A DNA stretch of 64,000 nucleotides from Notospermus geniculatus (taxonomy: Eukaryota; Nemertea; Pilidiophora; Heteronemertea; Lineidae). The stretch covers positions 45,573-109,572 of the forward strand of contig NMRB01001482.1 in the NCBI GenBank assembly GCA_002633025.1, read 5' to 3'. Below the pieces are notes generated by a model, which was not told the DNA's origin, made no database searches, and was given only the letters and a program-made list of their open reading frames with translations. Made by a program: the position numbers and the translations under genes. Positions 31,386-43,010 of this stretch are shown one piece after another (position 1 is the stretch's first letter; each line of letters begins with the position of its first letter).

Positions 31386-31730
31386 ATAATCTGATAATCT
31401 AGGTGTAGATGAAGACCAGTAAACAATTTGTATGTATTTTCTTGCTACACATTTCACAATTCTGAATCTATTATGTTTGATGGAAATCTATTTGTTTCCA
31501 CTTCTTTTGAAAATTTGTTTCCATTTCTTTCCAATTTTGTTCCCAGCCCAGACTGGTTCGTTGCCTTACTTTTTGGCCAGTAAACATCCTTACTTGTCAA
31601 CTTGTATTTTTGTGTTCTTGATGATTGAATGTGACGGCTGATACTTTTCTCCACTTGTTTCAGATCAGTACCTTGGCATTGATTGGTGGCCAGGGTCTAA
31701 GCAGTATTATAAAAGGTATAATGAGCCACC

Positions 31731-32044
31731 TATAGTACGTTTAAGTCATCTGGAGCTCGATGGGCGGACCTTCGGTTGTCAGGCAGACCTTGGTATTGTT
31801 AGTGAAGTCTGGCTATTGACATGCGTTTTATTGACAGGACACTTCCAGCCAATCCCACGCTTGTGCCTGTGTTCAATTTCAAATCAAGGTCTAGTTGTAT
31901 GTTCTATTTCAAACCAAGGTTCAGCTTGTTAAAAACAATGTGCGTTGAACCGTTTAGAGTAAACCCTAAGTTCATTGTGGTCTAGTTACTAAGGGTTTGA
32001 TTGACATACGCCCATCGAGCTCCAGATGACTTAAACGTACTATA
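31731..32044. mobile_element. 314-bp MITE with TATA-flanked 36-bp inverted ends
   Basis: Perfect inverted ends TATAGTACGTTTAAGTCATC and sixteen further bases. The TA dinucleotides at the ends fit a Tc1/mariner-type TA duplication. The interior holds two GTTCTATTTCAAACCAAGG-like repeats and no coding frame. Confidence 0.75.
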
Positions 32045-33282
32045 ATCACCTGTTCTCTGGTAGTTCAAACAGTTCGACAACATTGTGGACGTCATCAATA
32101 GTGAGAACTCTGAAAACAACTTTTGCTTGAAATGCAATGTTTTGAGTAACAAGAACTTGGTAGACAAACTCTAACATCGTATACGGTGGCGGATCTGCGA
32201 AAAGAAGTGAAACGGGTGACCGGATATGAGCCCAAGGTGAGTGTTTATTCTCGAGATTTTTTATATTAATTGGCCCCATATGCGTAGACCTTTTCGCTTT
32301 CTGCTTTCAGGGGCTCCCTTAGCGGGCCCTAGTGGACTGACAATCTACGTGGGAAGCAGGGGTGGAAGGGTCTGCCCTTACATGATACAATCCGAGTCTT
32401 GTTTCCCTTGGTTTAATACTGGACTCTTTAAGAGGCAAATATCGTGTCGTATGTATATTAGTGGTCCATCGCAAGCTATGATTAATAGGTTTCAGGGTTT
32501 GGGCTCGTTGGATGGATTCCCCGTTCCACAGTGCGGATTTTGACTCCTCTACATGTAAGGGTAGATCCGCTCGCCACACCCTGCTCTCACGTCTCCAGGG
32601 TTCTTGGGCTCGGTAACGCTCTTAGTCCATTCTCAGGCTATGGTTCTATTGCAGGTTCTGCTGGACATGGCCAACTTAGAGGTTGATCTGAAAGGCTTGC
32701 AGCGTCTGTCACACTGCGTGGTGTTGCAGGCAAACTTAACGGGTGCACCGGTGGACCAATGCTTGGCCTCGTCTTCGCCTAAGCCAGGAACATCGGGGTC
32801 CGAGGTTCAGAAGGAACAGAAGGTGGTAAAAGGGCAAAGTAGTAAACGAGTATTTGTTGTCATAAACCAAGGCAGTGTCTAGAATTTAATATTCTCTCTA
32901 CACCGGGTCAGTGGGGACATGTGCTTCAGCCCAAGTAGGCGCTGATGGTTTGCGCCCTTGGGTGGTGGTAAGCATCACTGATATCGTCCGGAATAATATT
33001 TTCTGTTCATCTTTGTTCGCCGCACATGTCACCGTGGCGGCTGTAAACACGATTTCTTTGGTCTGTATGCTTGGGCGATGATGTGGCAGTCAGGGTAATT
33101 GTATATTGATGGAACAGAGGTAGCCCTTGTGGGGTGTAGCTTTGTAAGACCTGGGCATGTAGCTAAGTTGCCTTTATTTGAATAGTCCCCCTTGGTATGT
33201 TTGTAGTCAACTTCCACTATTCATTAGTTCGAACAGTTCGAGTTTAGTTGGGAAACGTTGGCGGAAACGGGTCTAAAGCTTA
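32045..33282. other. Mostly non-coding, one weak frame
   Basis: The only candidate is a 92-residue plus-strand frame at 32604-32880 (hydrophobic start, then KPGTSGSEVQKEQKVVKG). It lacks splice or domain support, and I do not call it a gene. Confidence 0.3.
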
Positions 33283-33333
33283 ATGAATGCCCCGCCTCGG
33301 TTCGCCTATTTATCGGTCGTAGGTTCAGTCGAT

Positions 33334-33890
33334 GTTGCATATCTTTCAGAGTATCCAGTAGTTAGACTGCTTGGCAATGTTGAATTACATGATGGAAGAG
33401 CTGTCACAATTGCTAATGCAGATTTGAAAAAGTTTGATTCTCTCTCACTCTTTCCAGTGTTGTCGAAGTTGACAGGCTTGGGCACCGACGGCGCCTCAAT
33501 AATGGTAGGGAGAAAGGGAGGCGTAGGGAAGTTGTTGAAGGATATATGCTCCCCATGTTTGCAGCAGATACATTGTGTCTGCCACCGGAAAAAAATTGGC
33601 ATCTTCAGGAGCAATGAAAGCAGACCCATTTGTTGTTGAGTTTTTCTCTGGGTTGTGGTCAGTGTGGAAATTCTACTCCGACTCATCAGTGAGGTACAAG
33701 AAATTACGTGCACTACAAGCTGAGTTGCATGAGCCAGTCTTGAAACTGCAGGAACCGACTGGACTTAGATGGCTCTGCCTCAGTCACCTGGAACCAATCA
33801 CACCAATTGTGAACCAAATACTAATAGATGACAATCATTTGGAACTAATTAGCACTGAAAACGCCACTGTTCTAGGTTTAAGGATCTGAT
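33334..33890 (+). pseudogene. hAT-like transposase-derived fragment (KIAA1586/ZMYM-like)
   Basis: One frame gives SKLTGLGTDGASIMVGRKGG and then QQIHCVCHRKK. A frameshift near 33590 leads to DPFVVEFFSGLWSVWKFYSD, a KKLRALQ stretch and PTGLRWLCLSHLEPITPIVN. The G-T-D-G-A-S motif (catalytic aspartate region), H-C-x-C-H and T-R/L-R-W are the order seen in hAT-derived proteins of the KIAA1586/ZMYM6/ZNF862 type. The frameshift makes it a relic unless it is an assembly error. It ends in the palindrome at 33862-33926. Confidence 0.65.
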
Positions 33891-33926
33891 ATGATATCAA
33901 ATCCCTTAACCTTGAACAGTGGTGTC
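33862..33926. repeat. 65-base near-perfect palindrome
   Basis: The left arm CGCCACTGTTCTAGGTTTAA continues to TATGATATCA at the centre, and the right arm is its complement with four or five differences. It lies exactly at the end of the hAT-like coding similarity. Confidence 0.75.
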
Positions 33927-34591
33927 ACGACATATTATGTCTTGGCAGAAGACAGACTGCCAGCTCATTTTCGTTAATTCTTGTTGTTGAAAACAGGCAT
34001 AAGTAGCCAGACTATAATGTGTCATGTACGGAAATTCTGTGCATTCTATTGCATAACGCCCTCAAAATCCCTCATTCTTCAACCTAAACTCCCAAAAAAT
34101 CCCCACATTTTGAACGAAAAATTCCTAAAATTATCTCTAATTTGTTCAAATAGTGAGTGCCATGCCTGCTATGCATGCTACTGACAAACTAGTCTTACCA
34201 GCCTGTGCATTTTATCCTCCTGCATCGCTGCAGATGTAAAAACTTCTCCTACAACCCATCAACCAAAAGCTGATGTGACATTTTACTAGTATTATCCCTC
34301 ATTCTACATAATAGTAGCCGTTACCCATATGTGCTACACTACACTGCCACCATTTAATGTAGGCTACTTCCTTTCATACTATACATGTAAGAGAACCAAC
34401 ATTCCATATCACTGCCATAACGCCTGCTGAAATTTCTGCCAATGCACCACGCTACGACACCAACGCCCAACCACCAGCTAGACTTTAGGTACAGGTTGCC
34501 GTTGACAGGCTATGCCAGCAAATCCAACAACCAGCCACCACACCAAGTGCTGCAGCACATGCTCCACAATCTGCAGCAGCATGTCCAGCAG

Positions 34592-34685
34592 CACCCGCTG
34601 CAGCACGTTGAGCACCACCACCACAGGACATGATCCAGCAACATCCACCATTCATCTTTATCAACACTGAAATTTAGGTGGATTA
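34592..34685 (+). repeat. Direct repeat copy 1 (about 95 bp)
   Basis: CACCCGCTGCAGCACGTTGA through AATTTAGGTGGATTA recurs at 35460-35556 with three differences. The copies are in the same orientation with about 775 bases between them. Confidence 0.85.
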
Positions 34686-35300
34686 TACAGAGTACTCCTG
34701 GATCCAGGGGGTGTTTGCATGCAAAAAAGTGCCACTCAGTTTCTAACTTGATCTGAATAGAGGACCATCTGGGACATCATAAAAATCAAGGTGGACATTC
34801 AGTCCACTGGCAGCAAGGTAGATATTCAATGATTTATGCTGGACGTCGGCTTTCAAAATGACGCCAAAAATTTGGGGTAGGGGAAATACAATTTGATCTA
34901 GAACGGTCAATATTTGATGGAATTTGATGGTTAACCACTCAAATGAAAGCACTCAGCATCAGCTTTACAATGATTGGTAAAGCATTCTGATTGGTCAAGA
35001 TTTTAAACGGCCTCAACCCACTTATGTTTTATGAATGGTGCGTATGTCTCAAACTTGTGGACGACAACGGATTTAGGCACGTAAAGTACCTTCTGGAAGA
35101 GTATTTCCTTAATCATAAGTGTACTCTGTACGCCTTCCATGTTGGCAACTGCAGGTACGAATACATTGACGGCACTGTCAGGACATATATAAGCACCGAG
35201 ACTACAGGAATTAAAAAGGTAAGATTGCAATCAAGGTGTACGCTACGCCCGAAATGATTTCAAAACTCGCGGTTCAGAGACTTCAGTACAAGTGTCATGA

Positions 35301-35363
35301 CCATTTTGGTTCCGGAAGCCAACGCCAGGGCTAGCCCTAGCGGCGGCTTCGGGAACCAAAATT
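35301..35363. mobile_element. 63-bp palindromic element, 9-bp TSD GTGTCATGA
   Basis: The arms ATTTTGGTTCCGGAAGCC and GGCTTCGGGAACCAAAAT enclose a GGGCTAGCCC core. GTGTCATGA flanks both sides (35292-35300 and 35364-35372). A perfect 9-bp duplication around such a short hairpin suggests an extremely reduced Mutator-like element. Confidence 0.65.
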
Positions 35364-35459
35364 GTGTCATGATATTCTTGCCTGGGTACGAGGTTGAAGT
35401 CAGGCGGCGTTGTACTTTGTGACGTCATCATTTTTGCGGTACTTAATTCACGATAATGC

Positions 35460-35556
35460 CACCCGCTGCAGCACGTTGAGTACCACCACCACCACAGGAC
35501 ATGATCCAGCAACATCCACCATTCATCATTATCAACACTGAAATTTAGGTGGATTA
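35460..35556 (+). repeat. Direct repeat copy 2 (about 95 bp)
   Basis: Second copy of the 34592-34685 sequence; see there. It has one extra CAC unit in the CAC run. Confidence 0.85.
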
Positions 35557-36256
35557 GAGAGGACGATAATTATTACAGTTATGAGTAATGTGGTTATGTG
35601 CAAAGTGTTTAATGAGGAACTACAGGAAAAGGTGGCACTCAGGCACAACACTGTAGTGTAAAACAGAGCGACGACAGGTCGAATGACGTTCCAGTAGTTA
35701 TCCATATTCATGCCATGAGCACACATTCAATCGTTGTGCCACCTGTGGGCACACTTTCAAGGCTGGTTCCTCATTGTGACAGGTCATTAGACATGATGAC
35801 TTGTACTGTGACGAATGGGATCCTACCAGACAAGTGACGTACACCACTGTAATGGAGACGGTGCTCGATGTATTGCCGCCATTTTTCCAATCGATTCGCG
35901 AGGATTTTTGCACGCTGTGACCAGTAGAGTGTAATTCACGGCTTCATTTTCAGCAGGTTTGCAGAGAAAATTGGCTAAATAAATAGCCTCTTTATTCTTC
36001 ATACAGAATGCTAGAGGACGAGGAAGAGGCCAGGGACGTGGACGTGGTAAGAGAGCTGCCAAAGATATAAGTACATGTACATGTACCTGCATTATCTCAT
36101 CTGAAATGACCTGATTCAGCCACCTGAAGACGACCAGGGAACACTGGTAGAAACATTGTGGAAATGTATACATGTATACATGTAAAAGAAGGAGTCTCAA
36201 AAAGAAGTGTCTTGCATGTGTCCTTTGATAGGTTGACCAAATAAACATCAATTTCC
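35557..36256. other. No gene recognised
   Basis: Contains a dense TACATGTACATGTA-type patch (36070-36185). No exon is supported. Confidence 0.4.
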
Positions 36257-36595
36257 TTGTTGGAAATTCCGGGTCTTGAGAATCTTATAGAAGAGTTTTC
36301 AGATGTGTTTACTGCAGTGCCTGGTAGAACTGATGTAGTTCATCATGTCATAGAAACTGGGCCAGCTAAGCCAGTAACGCTTCAGCCGTATAGAATTACT
36401 GGGGCCAAATTAGAAAGCCTGGAGCGCCAGGTAGAGGAGATGTTGAAACGGGGTATAATTGAACAGTCTAGATCGCCCTGGCGGTTTCCTGTAGTTATGG
36501 TACCCAAAAGGGGACGACTACCGTTTGTGTGTAAGCTTCAAGGAATTGAATGCGCCCACCCAGCCTGATGCTTTCCCGATTCCGCCAATAGAAGA
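36257..36595 (+). pseudogene. Gypsy reverse transcriptase, N-terminal part
   Basis: The frame has EEFSDVFTAVPGRTDVVHHV, the usual ETGPAKPV region, a REI/KRGIIEQSRSPWRFPVVMVPK block and, after a frameshift near 36535, the FPIPPIED motif. It is interrupted at 36595 by the Penelope-like insertion and resumes at 37441. A different Gypsy lineage from the element at 4676: the residues around the SPW block differ clearly. Confidence 0.8.
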
Positions 36596-37440
36596 TAATA
36601 AACAAGAAGTCAATCTCCAGAATTCACGAATTTTCGACCCCAACCGGGGTCTTTTTCAAGTGGAACTTTACAATCTGAAACTCTAGAAAAGACTGAGCTG
36701 AAACCCGAATGTAGAACTACATAACCTGTGTAGACAGGACAAACAAGCAATTAAGGAAAGAATAGCGACCAAGCCCCACGGGTGGCCGCTGGACAATTAA
36801 GGAGAAACTAATTCAGCTGAAAGACAAGGGTTGAATAACTGCAGGGTTGCTCAGCCTGACCACAAGCAGAGTGTAAGCAACTGGCGCAGGGCTTCATTTG
36901 GCTGAAAGAAAGTTTATAAATTAATAAATACATAACAAGCACAAAGCGAAAAGATGCACAAAGGTCAACACAAAGTAAAGGAATATAAAGGAAGTCAACT
37001 TCCAGATTTGTCGGAAAAAAAACAGAATGGATAATGCAAATCACTGAGCAATGAGAAGAATAGGGCGAGGAGGAATAGAGCAAAAAAAGGGGGAGGGAAA
37101 AAAGGCCTAGACCAGAAGGGGAGCCACGAACCCTCCGCAACTGGAAACCTAAAACGAAATAGGCCTACCAGGGTGGGGGAAAAGGAAGAACACGAATGCC
37201 AAATTGGGGTCTCAGGACCTCAGCATCTTGTGTTAAGACCTGAGGGGGTAATGGTTTTAAGGGTCCACATCCATTTCGACTCTGTCTGAAGGAGAGTCTT
37301 CTCATCTGGACATGTCTCGAGGATGGTGAACAACACGTCCGTGACAGAATGTCCTCGCAACTTAAAGTGGGCATAGAGTATCGAGCAGTCACGATCACGA
37401 TCCTCTTTCCCTAATCTGATGTTGGACTTATGGTTGTTCA
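36596..37440 (-). mobile_element. 5'-truncated Penelope-like element, 15-bp TSD
   Basis: It is flanked by TCCGCCAATAGAAGA at 36581-36595 and 37441-37455. The minus-strand frame starting at 37441 reads NIRLGKEDRDRDCSILYAHF, then TILETCPDEKTLLQTESKWM and LKTITPSGLN. These are the last conserved blocks of the Penelope GIY-YIG endonuclease. The remainder is 3' untranslated sequence. It ends in a conserved tail (reverse of 36600-36690) with CCCCGGTTGGGG, shared with the palindrome at 15112. Truncation at the endonuclease plus a 15-bp duplication indicates insertion by target-primed reverse transcription. Confidence 0.75.
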
Positions 37441-37965
37441 TCCGCCAATAGAAGACATACTAATGTCACTGCATGGTGCTCAAGTCTTCTCGACCCTTGA
37501 CTTGAAGTCAGGATTCTGGCGCTGCGGGAAGAAGATCAATTGAAATGTGCATTCCAAGCTGGAAATCAGCTGTACCAATTTCGGGTTATGCCCTCTGGGG
37601 TAATGAATGGCAGCGCCACCTTCCAGCGTCTCATGACGAAGGTCTTGGGAGAGTTAATTGGTACTATTTGTTTTGTGTATTGTGATGATGTCACAGTGTA
37701 TTCATGTTCTGTGGACAAGCATGTTGATGACTTGCGCATGGTGTTGGAGAGATTGCGTGCTGCTGGCCTAACTCTATCAGTGGGGAAGTGTCGTTTGGGA
37801 CACCTAAAGGTTGATTATTTGGGAAATGTTCTTTCACCGGAGAGAAGGTCAGTTCAGTCCCGCAAGGGAGAGGTTGTTGAAAACTTCCCTCAGCCGCAGT
37901 CATGGAAAGAGTTAGAGCGGTTTCTGGGAATGGTCACTTGGTTTGGTCGATATATTCCGAACTGA
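37441..37965 (+). pseudogene. Gypsy reverse transcriptase, palm domain and beyond
   Basis: It continues the frame of 36257-36595 after the Penelope insertion: LMSLHGAQVFSTLDLKSGFW, QFRVMPSGVMNGSATFQRLM, then the catalytic F-V-Y-C-D-D-V (YxDD type) and HLKVDYLGNVLSPE. A one-base problem near 37535 changes frame. The coding ends at 37965 before RNase H. The catalytic aspartates are intact, but the element lacks the rest of Pol. Confidence 0.85.
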
Positions 37966-38018
37966 GCCCTTGAATCATCTTCGCAGAATGGAGACTACAG
38001 GTGGCACTCAAAAGCTGG

Positions 38019-39560
38019 CTAAATACCTACAACCTCTTCAGCTGTGAACAGAAATAGGGTACTGACATGGCGATACTGGGGACAAGCTACGTACACAGAG
38101 AATGATGCTGTGAGGAAGCGAACAGCCCTACCGACACGGAGTGGAACAATCCAGGCCCTCACCAATGAACATGACAAGAGAGTCAAAAGGGTTCTTTCTG
38201 AACCAGGCTTTGTTTCTGTACTTGAGCATCCTTGTTTCTGTACTTGAGCATCCTCATAAAAGGAAAATAGGCTTGGGTAAAACAGCAGAATTAGTGAAGG
38301 AATTCTTCTTGCAAGATGAAAATAGTGCTCCATCCAGTGGAGTGAGAAAGACAATCACAGGAAATAAGGCAAAAATGCAGAAGAGGTAGTAGTATAGGGC
38401 GAGTTTTTGGGAGCACAGGGCTCAGGAGTTCATGGGGATCTTTCTCTTCCGGGTACCCACCTGTTATTAGGCCTGTGGAAACCAGGCTTATGCTATGGAT
38501 GAGATTCACAGATTCTATCCTGAAAGAATTCCATATGACAATAGGATATTAAACAGAGGAAGGTGGCTTAAAATGGATGGGAATGTCTTCAAGCTTGGCT
38601 GTTTTGTTTTGTATCCTGCAGAACAGGAAATGCCCTATTTTGGAAAGTTACAAGACATTGTTATGACATGTATGATGGGGAGTATTTTTGTTTCCAACTA
38701 GAAAGTGCCTACCGTTTTCCCATCCACTATTAATGGGTGAGTAGATAGCGCATGGACTTTATACTTGTTTCTAACAATGATCATTAAAATCTTTTCAGAT
38801 ACCATGCCTTTGACGAAGCCCCCGGTGGGAGCAATCCTTGAATGTTGCACCGAGGATGGCAATCCTCACGACACCCATGCCTCAAGGTTAGGTAAAACGG
38901 CCACATGCTTGGGAGAGTTCCAAAGGACTTTGCAAGAATCCTGTTAAACTATTAAAGTGACTTTCATCCACCCCATCCAGGGTGAGAGTAATGATAGGTG
39001 ACCTTGATTTTACCATTTCCATCCGACACCATTACGAGAGTATTTAAATACAGCCTGCTGCTCTTACCAAAGACTTGGAATTGGCCTATGACAAGGGACA
39101 CCTTAGCCAGTAGAAAGTTCCCTTTGAATTCATGAAAAGCATTGCGAGGAATCTGATGAGAAAACCTCGTGGTCGGCGTTATGATACGTTTATAAATGAC
39201 ATTTATGAACTACCGGTATCTGAGATCTGGGGTGGGGAGCGTGTGGCGCGTGTACTGGCATCATTTTTTTGGGCCACTCCGAGACGACCAGGAAACGAAA
39301 TAGGAGGAAGAATCAGCCCGCCCATCCGCAGCCGGAGCCTCCAAATCTCGACTCTTTCAGAAAGATGGGAGAACTGATGATACACAGGAAGAAGATGATG
39401 ATGATGAAGATGAGAAGCAGCTTTCTGAGAAAGAGATTTTACATGATAGTGATGTTCCTGCAGTGTTTATCTTCATGCATGTTCTGTATCTGCGACTAGC
39501 TAATGATGATGATGATGCAGGTTGTGTTCACAATGAATCTAGGCCCGCCAAAATTCGTAA
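38019..39560 (+). other. Scattered coding-like fragments, family not identified
   Basis: Short frames with protein-like composition appear: ...AELVKEFFLQDENSAPSSGV (38270-38389), MDEIHRFYPERIPYDNRILN (38495-38701), ARNLMRKPRGRRYDTFINDI (39132-39230) and an acidic EEDDDDEDEKQLSEKEIL (39380-39450). They may be exons of one gene ending in the cysteine-rich segment at 40060-40325. Splice borders could not be set. A 26-base local duplication (CTTGTTTCTGTACTTGAGCATCCT) occurs near 38212-38255. Confidence 0.3.
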
Positions 39561-40059
39561 TGTGTTTGTGAGTGTTGTTCTGTATTTTGCATTGCTGTTG
39601 TCAACTGTCATTTTATGCTACACATTCTTTCAGGTTTGATATTGATGTCAGTAAAGCCTGTGCTAATCGTCGTGTGGTCATCAGTTGGATGTGTGCTGTG
39701 GATCAAGGCCAAAGTTTTATTTCAACTGTATATTTCTATAATGCAAGTTATGTATCTGCGACTGCGCTGTTATTTGACTGACTTGTCCGAAGAATCTTTT
39801 AGTTTTGATATTCCTAGTGACGCTGCGATAAGTAGTTGCAGCAACCTACTCTTTATCTCTGAATTGATATTGGCTATTGCTGCTGAGAGATTTCAGCTAT
39901 GAGTTCCTTTTTGAGCAGAATTAATTCTGTGCATCTTGTCGCTTTTTTCTATTCCCTCCAAATAAATTGTTATTTGAATAACTGCAATTTTTAAAGTTCT
40001 CTCTTTTGTTTTGTGATGGCAGGACCCGTGCTATGGTTGTTCTTCAATGCACTGAGCAG

Positions 40060-40325
40060 CACTGAAGCAGTATGTGACGCGTGCTGCCTACCAGGCGAGC
40101 TGCATCTGGAGTCAGTCAACAGTACGTTAACCAGAAATGCTGCCAACTAGGGCTGGACCAAGAAAGGATGTCTGTGGCAAATCGTTTGTACAGAGCTCCC
40201 ACCCACTGCAGAGTTGCCAGCAGCTGACCAAGTGTGGATGCAAGACAGAATGCTGCGGTCGATGCAAATGCTACTGGCTTGGTCTGACCTGCACGACACT
40301 GTGCATCTGCAGATGTGAGGTTTAG
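40060..40325 (+). pseudogene. Cysteine-rich C-terminal module, repeated invertebrate type
   Basis: Frame segments LKQYVTRAAYQASCIWSQST (stop after it), then SCQQLTKCGCKTECCGRCKC and GLTCTTLCICRC. The dense CxC...CxRCxC...CTxLCxC arrangement presumably binds zinc and resembles the tails of multi-copy invertebrate proteins of unknown role. That similarity is from memory. An in-frame stop at about 40127 and one frameshift argue for a pseudogene. Confidence 0.4.
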
Positions 40326-40785
40326 AAGCACTCTACCTACCAGTATACTCATCCGGGCAGCTAGACAATACGTGAGAAACAAGTATAGGCCTGCTGCCTA
40401 CATGTAGGTAATTGAAAAATGGCCGCCATCTTGAATTTTTAGGTGGCTAACGGGTCTTATCAAAAGAGCAATCCCCAAAGACAATGTGTGCCAATTTTGG
40501 TGCTTGTTTCCAGAAATGAACAATTGTTACAATCTGCACTACTAAAAGAGTGTCGAATGAAGACTGAATCGATCGGGATAATCTGAAGGCTATCGATAGA
40601 ATTCGCCACATGAAATTTTGGCACGATCACAGTGCCATCCTGAATCATTCAGATTTTCTGGTCGATATAGAATACAAACAGTAACATCCAGTGGAGAAAG
40701 GGTTCTCTGTACAGGAGTTTGTAGGAAGACCATCACTCTAGATACTGGGACAATCTGCTGCAAGTGATGAACACCAGTTGCTGTA

Positions 40786-41109
40786 TTGCGAGACAAGAAG
40801 GGAGATCTCTGTGAATTGGATCAACTCATTTTTTCAGAAGACGAATTAGCGTTTTTTAAGGACCGACTTCACTTCTTATCCGGCCACGAGCCTGTCTGTG
40901 ATTTGGAATGTGGCCAAAAGCATCTGGGAGCGCTGTGCGGTGTAACAGCTAAGGATTACACTGATCTTCAGGCTTGTTATCCATTGTACAATGCCATGAT
41001 CACTGGCAGAACGCCAATTTATATTTCTCAGTGGACGCCTATGGCAGCGCTACAAAAGTGGCAATATCATTCGCAAATCTACGAAAATTTGAAATCCAGG
41101 AAGAGGTAA
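40786..41109 (+). CDS. Unrecognised coding-like frame
   Basis: A 107-residue frame with hydrophobic-charged alternation (SEDELAFFKDRLHFLSGHEP, CDLECGQKHLGALCGVTAKD). The composition looks protein-like but there is no motif I can name. No clear splice context. Confidence 0.25.
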   Translation: MRDKKGDLCELDQLIFSEDELAFFKDRLHFLSGHEPVCDLECGQKHLGALCGVTAKDYTDLQACYPLYNAMITGRTPIYISQWTPMAALQKWQYHSQIYENLKSRKR

Positions 41110-41916
41110 GAAATCGGGAAACTGACTTCCTTGGAAAGATGCCTACTGCGGCTAGGATGCATTGGCATTGTGCATTGCATGCACTGAGATGCTGCACATC
41201 GGGCTATAGTCATGCTGTACATGCTGTACAGAACTGATGCACCGACTGCTGTCGAAGACGAATTAGAAGATAAAAGAAGGCCGACCTCCATGCGGTGTTG
41301 ACTCTTTGGATTGGTGTGCGGAATTTGACGCAGTCATGTCACAGCAGCAGGCACTAAGAAAGGATGATAGGCCTAGGGCTAGGGTGTTGGAGCCCGAGGG
41401 ATTTTGAGAAAAACAAAGGCAACAAGCCAGAAGGTACGTAAGATACGGAAAATGAGATGAATGCCATAATCACCTTGGCTACACAGTGTCTCAGGCCTCT
41501 CAATTACATGGTTTTCACGTCGTATAACGACGTACGCGCCCAAATTCCGGATGCGCCCAAATTGTCAAAAGAGCCCAAAATCCCTTCGCAAACGAAGTCA
41601 AGTCATTAGCAAATCAACTGAACAAAGCTTACTTCTACTTTAAAAATTCTGTTCTACATATAGTTAGTGTTAATTTCCTGGTTATGTCGCACTTTATTCG
41701 TGTCCGAAATTAGAAATACAACCCTTCGAATGACTTCCGTGTTGATCAGACTAGTTTCAGCGCAAAACTAGTCTCGCTCTACGTAGATACAGTATCGCTG
41801 TCTGAATATCTGTGCTGTGCGCGCGAGCATGATAGATTGGCAACATTTTGGGAGAGGGTACCAGTCTACGAGCATGGTAGCGTCTGAATGCATGGAATGA
41901 GCTGATTTGCATCATA

Positions 41917-42058
41917 ATGCCACACCGTGGGAGGCCTTCTTCGAGTGGCAAATCACACAATAAATCTAGTGTGACTTACAAAACTAAGCGAAAGGAGCGT
42001 GCATCAGATCCTCGAGGCAGCAGTACCATTGAATCTCTGTTTCAGGCCGCCAAAAAAC
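41917..42058 (+). CDS. Candidate first exon of a small basic protein
   Basis: An ATG at 41917 opens MPHRGRPSSSGKSHNKSS, a basic KTKRKER run and SSTIESLFQAAKKR. A near-ideal donor (GTAAGT at 42059) follows. The short basic start looks like the leader exon of a nuclear protein. The function is unknown. Confidence 0.35.
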
Positions 42059-42611
42059 GTAAGTTAGCAGACTTCATTTCTTTGACAGCAGCGTAACCTT
42101 GACCCCGACGATCATATTATAATTTATTCATTTCCAAGAAGCGTTCTCATTGGCTGTGTCCATGGTGAGTTCCACGTTGCTGAATGTTTGTAAACATTGC
42201 ACCACGTGCTTGCTGTTTGTGTGCAATTATTCAAACATTTATAAAGATGCAAGTCATGCAAGTCCTAGAATTTCTGTTAAAAAAGAAAAAGAACATGTTT
42301 TGTTTATTTCACAGTTTATTTTGAATAATAAATATAAAATACATTTCATGTGAAATGACTAAATTGTTTTGCTGACTAAGTCTTTCATCTTACGATTCGC
42401 AACATGACTAAAACAGCCCAAATTCATATAAAGTAGACGTTTACGGTAAAAAGTGCCCAATTTTGGCAAAAAGTGGATGTATCCCAAATTATGTAATTGA
42501 GAGGCCTGTGTCTGCAAATGTACTACCCTCAGTATGCATGGTATGCCTAATGAGAGGAGGGAATGTATCCCTTGAAACTTGGAGATAAGCCCTTTATAGC
42601 TATTTCTCCAG

Positions 42612-43010
42612 ATGGAAGCCTTTGACGCTTCAGCTCGACAAACCTGGAAGTGGGAAGCCAATGTAGGCCTAGTGGTTGAAGTGAAATGCCCCAATCCGAA
42701 TGCATTCAAACCACCAGTACATTACAGCCTTCCGACTTCTCACCATGGAGATGGAAGCTCTGAACTTGGAGTGTGTCTCAAACTCAGGCCAGAGCACAAC
42801 CATCTATTAGATTCAATTCGATTCAGAGTTGTGGGATGCTATGCAGATGGGTCAATATATCTGGCTGATTGTCCTCGAGGCGCAACTTCCATCTCAGGTA
42901 CTGTTAAAAACCTCAGGGAAGAACTGAAGCACTTTACAAAGGACAAAGTCAAGTTCCTAGCATCCGTCTCACTTGAACAGACACGAGAAGTCCAGATCAC
43001 CGGAAGATGA
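42612..43010 (+). CDS. Unrecognised 132-residue frame
   Basis: Open frame with VGLVVEVKCPNPNAFKPPVH, LKLRPEHNHLLDSIRFRVVG and TKDKVKFLASVSLEQTREVQ. It may be an exon of an unknown gene. No splice sites or family assigned. Confidence 0.25.
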   Translation: MEAFDASARQTWKWEANVGLVVEVKCPNPNAFKPPVHYSLPTSHHGDGSSELGVCLKLRPEHNHLLDSIRFRVVGCYADGSIYLADCPRGATSISGTVKNLREELKHFTKDKVKFLASVSLEQTREVQITGR

